Shown piece by piece: positions 1 to 4,233 of a stretch of 8,989 bases of DNA. The notes under the pieces were generated by a model, which saw nothing but the letters and a program-made list of their open reading frames with translations, was not told the origin of the DNA and ran no database searches. Position numbers and translations under genes: made by a program. How positions within the stretch are numbered: the first letter of the stretch is position 1; every line of letters begins with the position of its first letter. Source of the stretch: Phascolarctobacterium_B sp045598345 (GTDB lineage: Bacteria; Bacillota; Negativicutes; Acidaminococcales; Acidaminococcaceae); NCBI GenBank assembly GCA_045598345.1, contig JAZLLX010000055.1, forward strand, positions 1 through 8,989, read 5' to 3'.

Positions 1-1
1 T

Positions 2-130
2 AAAGGGACTGATTTTAGAAATATAAGCGAGGACGATGTGCAAAAAGCAGTAGATGAGATAAATAATCGACCAAGAAAAATGCATGATTGGAAATCTGCT
101 TTTGAAGTTTTTAGTGTTGCACTTACTTGA
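2..130 (+). CDS. IS30-family transposase, C-terminal fragment (cut by window edge)
   Basis: Reading frame 2 is open from the window edge to a TGA at 128-130 and gives 42 residues. The part INNRPRKMHDWKSAFEVF matches the well-known C-terminal signature of IS30-family DDE transposases (NxRPRKxLxWxTPxEVF), which catalyse cut-and-paste or copy-paste movement of the element. The catalytic DDE residues and the N-terminal helix-turn-helix lie outside the window, so I cannot tell whether the gene is intact. IS30 elements normally end shortly after the transposase stop; I could not identify the terminal inverted repeat with certainty because its left partner is not visible. Repeat block 1 begins within about 10-60 bases of the stop, so the IS sits next to, or inserted in, that repeat block. 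Family call is fairly sure; activity is unknown. Confidence 0.8.
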   Translation, partial: KGTDFRNISEDDVQKAVDEINNRPRKMHDWKSAFEVFSVALT

Positions 131-215
131 CAATCTGCCGATCACACGAAGTGTGGTGGTGGGGTCACTCTCTCCGACAAGAATAGATGTCAAAGAACAA
201 AGAATAAAGAACAAA

Positions 216-241
216 TATGGTAAAATGTTCTTGTGAATAGA
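216..241 (-). repeat. Terminal motif, left copy of block 1 (diverged)
   Basis: Aligned with the 26-base consensus without gaps and with four mismatches (consensus in this orientation starts TATGGTAATATGTTCC and ends GATTATA). It is inverted relative to the copy at 548-573. Its outer flank, 187-213, is identical over 27 bases to the reverse complement of 3158-3184, the flank of another copy. That shows motif and tail travel together. Confidence 0.65.
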
Positions 242-275
242 ATAAAAAAGTCCGCACAATGCGAACTATATTTTT

Positions 276-327
276 CCCGCCCAGGCGTGGGCGGGGTGGA
301 TTGCCTATAGGAACATAGAAGGGCAAG
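276..327 (+). repeat. C/G-rich double-hairpin unit of block 1
   Basis: First stem CCCGCCCA/TGGGCGGG (276-283 with 288-295, loop GGCG). Second stem TTGCC/GGCAA (301-305 with 322-326) with the loop containing ATAGGAACATAG. The second hairpin is the reverse complement of 8834-8863 in block 3. A perfect stem followed by no T-run argues against a simple terminator on either strand. Confidence 0.6.
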
Positions 328-386
328 ACGGGGTGGGTCGCTCTCTACGACAGAAGAACTAAACTTAACACAATACTAACTATTGC

Positions 387-442
387 TATAATCACAGGAA
401 CATTACACCGAAATTTATAACTTCTAACTTACAACTTCTAAC
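387..442 (+). repeat. Internal, degenerate terminal motif with its own low-complexity tail
   Basis: TATAATCACAGGAACAT (387-403) matches the first 17 bases of the terminal motif exactly; the end is damaged (TACACCG in place of TACCATA after a short deletion). It is followed by a tail of degenerate 8- to 9-base repeats (AACTTCTAACTTACAACTTC and so on, 418-442). This looks like an older element end that was later embedded in block 1. Confidence 0.55.
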
Positions 443-445
443 TAC

Positions 446-506
446 AAGCGAGCGACCCCACCACCGACCTTAAAAACTGTGTCGGTCCCCCGCCCCTTTA
501 TGGGCG
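446..506 (+). repeat. C-rich hairpins, right half of block 1
   Basis: Two stems are visible. ACCGAC (463-468) pairs with GTCGGT (481-486). CCGCCC (490-495) pairs with GGGCGG (501-506) around CTTTA. The following bases AAGGGTTCGCA (510-520) match AAGGGTTCGCA at 8886-8896 of block 3, so this is the equivalent of the inward-facing unit next to the right end there. Confidence 0.5.
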
Positions 507-547
507 GACAAGGGTTCGCAAAACCTCGCACACCCGAAACCCAATTA

Positions 548-573
548 TATAATCACAGGAACATCCTACCATA
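548..573 (+). repeat. Terminal motif, right copy of block 1
   Basis: Starts TATAATCACAGGAACATC and ends CTACCATA; two differences from the consensus. It points toward the 3' end of rarA. The tail of ATTACGCATT-type repeats begins immediately after it. Confidence 0.7.
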
Positions 574-588
574 ATTACGCATTGCGAA

Positions 589-1887
589 TTACGCATTCCG
601 CATTATTTTCCCCTGCCTGCACCCCTTGTCTTCCCCGTTTCCTGTAGGTCTGTAATACTCCACTCCCACCAGTTCATCGGGCAAATATTGCTGTTCCACC
701 CAGCCGCCGTAACTGTGGGGATATTTGTAATCCAAGCCATGCCCCATTGTAGCCGCGCCGGGATAATGGGCATCACGGAGATGTACCGGCACATTGCCAA
801 TCTTGTTGTTACGCACATCGTTCCGTGCATATTCAATACCCATTGTGGCGGAATTAGATTTGGGGGCGTTACAAATATACAGCACCGCCTCGCTCAATGG
901 CAGTTGTGCCTCCGGCCAGCCCACAAAATCCGCCACCTGAGCACAGGCATTTGCCACCACAATGGCGTTGGGGTCTGCCAAGCCCACATCCTCCGCCGCA
1001 CAGATACAAATCCTGCGGGCAATAAAGCGGAGGTCTTCCCCGCCCTCAATCATCCTTGCCAAATAATGCAGAGCCGCATTGGAATCACTGCCCCGCATAC
1101 TTTTGATAAAGGCGGAAATTATGTCATAGTGCTGGTCGCCCTTTTTGTCATAGCGTTGCAGGGCATTGCCGATTATGCTCCGCAAAACCTCCGCATTCAC
1201 AAGGCGGTTTTCTTTTTCCGGCAGCATAAATTCCGCCTGTTCCAAGATATTCAAGGCACTGCGGGCATCCCCGCCACAAAAAACCGCAATGATTTTCAAG
1301 GCATCTTCCGTAATTTCAAAACTGTCCCCAAAACCCTGTTCCTTGTCATGAACCGCCCGTTCCAAGATTTGCCGCACCTGCTCACTGTCCAGCCGTTCCA
1401 AGCGGATGACCTTCATGCGGCTGAGCAAAGGCGAATTGATTTCAAAAAAGGGATTTTCCGTTGTGGCGCCAATCAGAATAATGGTGGCGTTCTCCACATA
1501 GGGAAGAAGCACATCCTGTTGTGCCTTATTGAAACGATGAATTTCGTCAATGAATACCAGCGTCCGCCCCAGTCCGCTCCGCAGGGTGTCCTGTGCCTGT
1601 TGGATAAGTTTACGCAATTCCGGCACGCCGCTGGACACCGCATTTATCGCCACAAATTTTTCGCCGGTGGTGTGGGCAATCACCTCTGCCAAGGTGGTTT
1701 TCCCCGTGCCCGGCGGGCCATAGAACAAAACACTTTGCAAGGCATCTTTTTCAATCATCCGCCGCAGGGGACTGCCCTTGCCCACCGCTTTTTCCTGACC
1801 CACAAAATCATCCAAGCGTTGGGGACGCATTCTGTCCGCCAAAGGTTTCTGCCTGCTTGTGTTATTGACAAACAACGATTCCATCAT
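589..1887 (-). CDS. rarA: Replication-associated recombination ATPase RarA/MgsA
   Basis: 432-residue AAA+ ATPase of the RarA/MgsA/WRNIP1 family, which acts at stalled replication forks and is related to clamp-loader subunits. Visible motifs: Walker A GPPGTGKT (57-64), Walker B VFIDEIHRFN (111-120), sensor 1 ATTENP (141-146), arginine finger in SPLLSRM (R157), sensor 2 GGDARSALN (205-213). The C-terminal tetramerisation region typical of MgsA (DKKGDQHYDIISAFIKSMRG, then EDLRFIARRICICAAEDVGLAD) lies at about 247-305. The start is an ATG whose first four bases (ATGA) overlap the tcdA stop; GGAG sits 8 bases upstream (minus strand, 1899-1896). A second Met directly follows and would serve equally well. 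Cotranscription and translational coupling with tcdA are likely. Oddity: the final codons, encoding MRNA and the stop, come from the low-complexity tail of repeat block 1. Confidence 0.95.
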   Translation of the reverse strand: MMESLFVNNTSRQKPLADRMRPQRLDDFVGQEKAVGKGSPLRRMIEKDALQSVLFYGPPGTGKTTLAEVIAHTTGEKFVAINAVSSGVPELRKLIQQAQDTLRSGLGRTLVFIDEIHRFNKAQQDVLLPYVENATIILIGATTENPFFEINSPLLSRMKVIRLERLDSEQVRQILERAVHDKEQGFGDSFEITEDALKIIAVFCGGDARSALNILEQAEFMLPEKENRLVNAEVLRSIIGNALQRYDKKGDQHYDIISAFIKSMRGSDSNAALHYLARMIEGGEDLRFIARRICICAAEDVGLADPNAIVVANACAQVADFVGWPEAQLPLSEAVLYICNAPKSNSATMGIEYARNDVRNNKIGNVPVHLRDAHYPGAATMGHGLDYKYPHSYGGWVEQQYLPDELVGVEYYRPTGNGEDKGCRQGKIMRNA

Positions 1888-2558
1888 AATTTTTTCTCCA
1901 CTAATTTTCTCACTGCATAGGATGCCATCAGGAGTCCTGCCGCACCCGGCACAAAGGCCATTGAGCCGGACTTGGGTTCTTCTTCGGAATAGACCACCGC
2001 CACCCCTTTGTCAATGCCCTCTTTCCGCAGTTTTTGCCTTACACTGCGTGCCAAAGGGCAACCGCTGGTCTTGCTTATATCCGCAATTTTCAACAGTTCC
2101 GGTTGTAATTTTTTGCCCGTGCCCATCGCACTGACAACGGGAATATTGTGTTTTACACACTCCGCCAAAACATCAACTTTGGCATCCGTGTCATCAATGC
2201 AGTCCAGCACAAAATCTATTTTGCCGTTGAAAAATTTTGCAAAATCACCCCTGTGATAAAACTCCTTCAAAACCTGCACTTTGCAGGCAGGGTTAATCTC
2301 TGCAATACGCTCCGCCATAACTTGAGTTTTGGGCTTTCCCAAAGTGTTGAGGGTGGCGCCGATTTGCCGGTTAAGGTTGGAAGGGGCATAACAATCACCA
2401 TCTGCCAAAAGCAGATTACCGATGCCGCTACGGCACAGGGCTTCAACCGCATAGCCGCCCACGCCGCCAAGACCGAAAACCAAAACAGTGGCATTTTGCA
2501 ATTTCTCAATATTCTCTTTACCAAGCAGTTCTTCCGACCGCTCCAACCAATTTTTCAT
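1884..2558 (-). CDS. tcdA: tRNA threonylcarbamoyladenosine (t6A37) dehydratase, E1-like
   Basis: 224-residue ThiF/E1-superfamily protein of the TcdA (CsdL/YgdL, YrvM) group. This enzyme uses ATP to cyclise t6A at position 37 of ANN-decoding tRNAs to ct6A. Visible motifs: glycine-rich nucleotide loop GLGGVGG (29-35), LADGDCYAPSNLNRQ (51-65) with the conserved Asp and the N-x-N-R-Q signature, DCIDDTDAK (119-127), and the C-terminal PGAAGLLMA segment (204-212). No rhodanese or ThiS-linked domain is seen, which separates it from MoeB/ThiF. Somewhat shorter than the roughly 250-270 residues usual for the family, mostly at the C terminus. The start ATG has no good Shine-Dalgarno sequence (only a weak GGTG); the tail of repeat block 2 fills the region from about 12 bases upstream. 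It is the first gene of a pair with rarA. ThiF-like proteins are easily confused, hence the reduced confidence on the symbol. Confidence 0.88.
   Translation of the reverse strand: MKNWLERSEELLGKENIEKLQNATVLVFGLGGVGGYAVEALCRSGIGNLLLADGDCYAPSNLNRQIGATLNTLGKPKTQVMAERIAEINPACKVQVLKEFYHRGDFAKFFNGKIDFVLDCIDDTDAKVDVLAECVKHNIPVVSAMGTGKKLQPELLKIADISKTSGCPLARSVRQKLRKEGIDKGVAVVYSEEEPKSGSMAFVPGAAGLLMASYAVRKLVEKKL
1896..1900 (-). promoter_or_regulatory. Shine-Dalgarno of rarA inside the end of tcdA
   Basis: Minus-strand TGGAG, 8 bases before the rarA ATG at 1887. The site lies in the last codons of tcdA. The ATGA overlap of start and stop implies that ribosomes finishing tcdA can reinitiate on rarA. Confidence 0.65.
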
Positions 2559-2604
2559 AACACACCATAAAAAAATTAAAAGTTATAAGTTATAAGTTAA
2601 AAAT

Positions 2605-2630
2605 TATGGTAATATATTCCAGTGATTGTA
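2605..2630 (-). repeat. Terminal motif, left copy of block 2
   Basis: Gapless match to the 26-base motif with three mismatches; on the + strand it starts TATGGTAATATATTCC and ends GATTGTA. It points toward tcdA, with the AGTTATAAG-type tail between it and the start codon. Confidence 0.7.
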
Positions 2631-2699
2631 TAATAAGGGCAAAGGATACAGGAATCAGGATTCAGGGAAAGTCCGCTGAAAGCTAACTATTCAAAATCT

Positions 2700-2810
2700 A
2701 ATTGCAGGAACTTGAGCAGCCCCCGCCCTTGCGGGAGCTGTCGCCTATAGGAACACAGAAAGGCGACTGGGGGTGCGGATTACGCAGAAAACTTGTTTGC
2801 CTAATGCTGA
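2700..2810 (+). repeat. Hairpin unit shared with block 3
   Basis: Aligns end to end with 8625-8734, roughly nine tenths identical by eye. It begins CAGGAACTTGAG. Next is the stem pair GCCCCCGC/GCGGGAGC (2719-2738), then GTCGCC/GGCGAC (2740-2745 with 2762-2767) around a loop with ATAGGAACACAG, then TGGGGGTGCGGATTACGC and ACTTGTTTGC. It is non-coding. Confidence 0.7.
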
Positions 2811-2817
2811 CTCTTGT

Positions 2818-2956
2818 GCCCCCTGGAAGGGGCTGGCAGTTGCGTAGCAACTGACTGAGGGTGGCGATTAAAGTGGTACTTTCGCATAGTGCGAAGTTCC
2901 CAATCCTCAGTCAGCCACCTATGTTCCTGTCGCTGACAGCCCCTTCACCAAGGGGC
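2818..2956. repeat. Large head-to-head palindrome of two hairpin units
   Basis: Left unit: GCCCC/GGGGC, then a perfect CAGTTGC/GCAACTG hairpin (2837-2853, loop GTA), then CTGACTGAGG. Centre: TTCGCA/TGCGAA hairpin (2881-2895). Right unit, inverted: CCTCAGTCAG (2905-2914, exact inverse of 2851-2860), GTCAGC/GCTGAC (2910-2915 with 2932-2937) around a loop with ATGTTCCTGTC, and GCCCCTT/AAGGGGC (2939-2956, loop CACC). The whole 139 bases can fold as one cruciform or as a string of small hairpins. Confidence 0.7.
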
Positions 2957-3057
2957 CTTAAGTTCGCACTCCGCCAACTCCCCCGCTATAATCACAGGAA
3001 CATCTTACCATAACTTTAAGTTTTAAGATTTTATCTTTTCATTAGCGACAGCGTAAT
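2943..3057 (+). repeat. Right-end module, copy A (115 bases)
   Basis: Gapless alignment with 8871-8985. Contents in order: CTTCACCAAG stem arm, TTCGCACTC, CCAACT, C-rich step, terminal motif at 2987-3012 (starts TATAATCACAGGAACATC, ends TTACCATA), then TTTAAG words and TTTTATCTTTTCATTAGCGA and CAGCGTAAT. The conservation extends 45 bases past the motif, so here the tail is part of the copied module. Confidence 0.7.
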
Positions 3058-3129
3058 CCTATGTTTCCCCACACCCCTGCCCCTCTCCCCAAGGAGAGGG
3101 TTACTTCCGCACTCTGCCAACTTCCCTGC

Positions 3130-3155
3130 TATAATCACGGGAACATATTACCATA
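3130..3155 (+). repeat. Terminal motif, second right copy of block 2
   Basis: One mismatch to the consensus (TATAATCACGGGAACATATT, then ACCATA). Upstream it shares TCCGCACTCTGCCAACTT with the other right ends. Downstream its tail is different, made of TTCTTTATTCTTTG-like words, and is the inverse of the tail at 187-213. Confidence 0.7.
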
Positions 3156-3196
3156 TCTGTTCTTTATTCTTTGTTCTTTGACATTTATTTTCACAA

Positions 3197-4153
3197 TTAC
3201 GCATTGCGAATTCCGCATTCCGCATTATACACAAACTCCATCACAACCCATCCTCCCCGCCTGTCCATATTCACTAATTGCAGGCCGTACTGGTTGGCTG
3301 TTTTTTCCACATCCCCTGCCCGTTCTTCAATAATACCGCTGGCAAGAAAATGCCCTTTGTCATTCAGTTTTTGCACCACATCGGGAATGACCTGAATAAT
3401 TATATCCGCAATAATATTGGCAATAATCAAATCCGCTTTGCCCTCCGTGCCGTGCAGCAAATCACCTTCCGCCACCTCTATCTGTTTGTCCAGATGGTTA
3501 AGGGCAATGTTTTCCTTCGCCACTTTTACCGCCACCGGGTCAATGTCAATGGCCCTGATTTTTCCTGCGCCCAACAAAGCCGCCGCCATTGCCAAAATAC
3601 CGCTGCCAGTGCCCACATCAAAGACCTTCATGCCGCCCTGCACAATCTTTTCCAAACGTTGCATACACATATTGGTGGTGTGATGAGTGCCCGTGCCGAA
3701 GGCCATACCCGGGTCAATTTCAATCACATGCTCCCCCGCTTGCGGGGTGTATTCCTCCCAACTGGGTTTGATTACCATACTTTCCCCCACACGGGTCACA
3801 TGGAAATATTGTTTCCATTCATTTGCCCAGTCCTGCTCCGATACGGTGCGGAACAACAAGTCACCAAAGCGGAACCTGCCGATGCGGCTTTCAATCAAAT
3901 CCAGTTCCGCATTGATTTTTTGCAACCGCTCCTGCCAACTGTCATCAAAAGGATAATAGGCCGTGACCGCCACCTGCTCCGTATTGGTCTGCTCGGGAAT
4001 ATCCGTCAGTTGCCAGCCCCCGTATTTGCGGAGATGGTTAATCAGTTCCGGGTCATCAATGACCGTGCCTTTTGCCCCCAAGTCAATCAGAATTTGGCTT
4101 ACGGCCTCCACGGCCAAATGTGTGGTCTTGATTGTAATTTCTATGTAGTTCAT
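3197..4153 (-). CDS. prmA: Ribosomal protein L11 methyltransferase
   Basis: 318-residue class I SAM-dependent methyltransferase that trimethylates lysines and the N terminus of ribosomal protein L11 in the cytoplasm. The N-terminal substrate-recognition domain (about 1-100) carries the usual NEWKQYFHVTRVGE-type linker (111-124). The catalytic domain has DPGMAFGTGTHHTT (147-160), SAM motif I VFDVGTGSGILAM (177-189), the acidic loop AIDIDP (201-206) and NIIADI (246-251). The length is normal for the family. No Shine-Dalgarno precedes the ATG, and a likely promoter ends 10 bases upstream, so the mRNA may be leaderless or nearly so. Oddity: the last eight or so residues (AECGIRNA) are encoded by the repeat tail of block 2. 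It diverges from the PBP gene across 80 bases. Confidence 0.95.
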   Translation of the reverse strand: MNYIEITIKTTHLAVEAVSQILIDLGAKGTVIDDPELINHLRKYGGWQLTDIPEQTNTEQVAVTAYYPFDDSWQERLQKINAELDLIESRIGRFRFGDLLFRTVSEQDWANEWKQYFHVTRVGESMVIKPSWEEYTPQAGEHVIEIDPGMAFGTGTHHTTNMCMQRLEKIVQGGMKVFDVGTGSGILAMAAALLGAGKIRAIDIDPVAVKVAKENIALNHLDKQIEVAEGDLLHGTEGKADLIIANIIADIIIQVIPDVVQKLNDKGHFLASGIIEERAGDVEKTANQYGLQLVNMDRRGGWVVMEFVYNAECGIRNA

Positions 4154-4163
4154 AGTACATGTA

Positions 4164-4192
4164 AGTATAGCACATTTGGAATAAGAAATAAA
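4164..4192 (-). promoter_or_regulatory. Predicted prmA promoter, extended -10 type
   Basis: Minus strand: -10 TATACT at 4169-4164, preceded by TGC (TG at 4172-4171) as in extended -10 promoters. A poor -35 TTTATT (4192-4187) stands 17 bases away. The -10 ends 10 bases before the prmA ATG, so transcription would begin about 4 bases before the start codon. An 8-base palindrome, TACATGTA (4156-4163), lies between the -10 and the ATG. Confidence 0.5.
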
Positions 4193-4196
4193 TTAT

Positions 4197-4225
4197 TTGA
4201 CGAATTATTTTTTTAATAATATAAT
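4197..4225 (+). promoter_or_regulatory. Predicted strong promoter of the PBP gene
   Basis: TTGACG (4197-4202), 17 bases, TATAAT (4220-4225): a near-perfect housekeeping promoter with an AT-rich spacer. The expected start of transcription, about 7 bases beyond the -10, falls at about 4232, essentially at the ATG (4234). The -35 is only 4 bases from the -35 of the divergent prmA promoter, so the two polymerases would compete or be jointly controlled. Confidence 0.65.
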
Positions 4226-4233
4226 ATACGATT

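Larger units (their letters stand above)
131..588. other. 458-base gene-free stretch holding repeat block 1
   Basis: No convincing reading frame on either strand. From about 138 the sequence is a C/G-rich repeat remnant (CACACGAAGTGTG hairpin, then GGTGGTGGGGTCACTC), followed by the outward tail, the left 26-base terminal motif, hairpin units, a second degenerate terminal motif with its own tail, more C-rich hairpins, and the right terminal motif. The segment GGTGGGGTCACTCTC near 156-170 recurs as GGGTGGGTCGCTCTC at 331-345 and inverted as GAGCGACCCCACC at 450-462, so the block itself appears built from partial duplications. No U-run-followed hairpin was found that would serve as a clear terminator for the leftward rarA transcript. 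Confidence 0.7.
187..604. repeat. Repeat block 1: composite element with inverted 26-base ends and outward tails
   Basis: The outer left tail (187-215) is a degenerate direct repeat of the word AAAGAACA/AAAGAATA. The left terminal motif (216-241) is a diverged copy reading TATGGTAAAATGTTCTTGTG. The right terminal motif (548-573) is the inverse copy, starting TATAATCACAGGAACATC. The right tail (574-604) is a degenerate repeat of ATTACGCATTGCGA/ATTACGCATTCCGC. Between the two motifs are about 306 bases of hairpin-rich sequence. The architecture is the same as in blocks 2 and 3. There is no open reading frame for a transposase, so if mobile it is non-autonomous. The last 16 bases of the right tail are inside rarA. 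Confidence 0.65.
2559..3196. other. 638-base gene-free stretch holding repeat block 2
   Basis: No credible gene on either strand; the short open frames here run through hairpin repeats. The stretch contains three terminal motifs (2605, 2987, 3130), a 110-base unit shared with block 3 (2700-2810), a 139-base palindromic structure (2818-2956) and two kinds of tails. It lies after prmA and before tcdA, both leftward. A separate promoter for tcdA must be in here if the prmA transcript ends, but I see only a weak candidate: minus strand TTCCTG at 2654-2649, 18 bases, then TACAAT at 2630-2625. Confidence 0.7.
2570..3227. repeat. Repeat block 2: composite element, double right end
   Basis: Left tail (2570-2604) is a 9-base direct repeat of the type AGTTATAAG, running up to the start of tcdA. 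Left terminal motif at 2605-2630 points left. Right terminal motifs at 2987-3012 and 3130-3155 point right, so the core is 408 bases to the first right end and 551 to the second. The first right end is followed by a tail of TTTAAG words and then TTTTCATTAGCGACAGCG. The second has a TTCTTT-type tail (3156-3184), followed by ATTACGCATTGCG and CCGCATTCCGC words to 3227. The second tail extends into the 3' end of prmA. Confidence 0.65.

Noticed and set aside
276..295. Strong GC hairpin as a terminator in block 1
   Set aside because: The T-run is on the wrong side for the plus strand, and on the minus strand the stem is followed by A, so it would not terminate in either direction.
187..604. CRISPR array suggested by recurring 26-base motif
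   Set aside because: The copies are in opposite orientations, irregularly spaced (hundreds of bases), and the intervals are themselves repeats. No cas gene is present.
688..1920. 410-codon open frame on the plus strand opposite rarA
   Set aside because: It lies fully antisense to a gene with clear AAA+ motifs, its translation shows no recognisable domain and an odd His/Phe/Gln-rich composition. It is a shadow of codon usage on the other strand.
2559..3196. tRNA or other stable RNA in the repeat blocks
   Set aside because: No cloverleaf, no TTCGA-type T-loop with matched acceptor stem, and the hairpins belong to the repeated units.
3061..3333. 90-codon plus-strand frame at the end of block 2
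   Set aside because: It crosses hairpin repeats, simple-repeat tail and the 3' end of prmA; no coding character.
3278..4216. 312-codon plus-strand frame opposite prmA
   Set aside because: Antisense to prmA, no domain, composition typical of a shadow frame, no ribosome-binding site.
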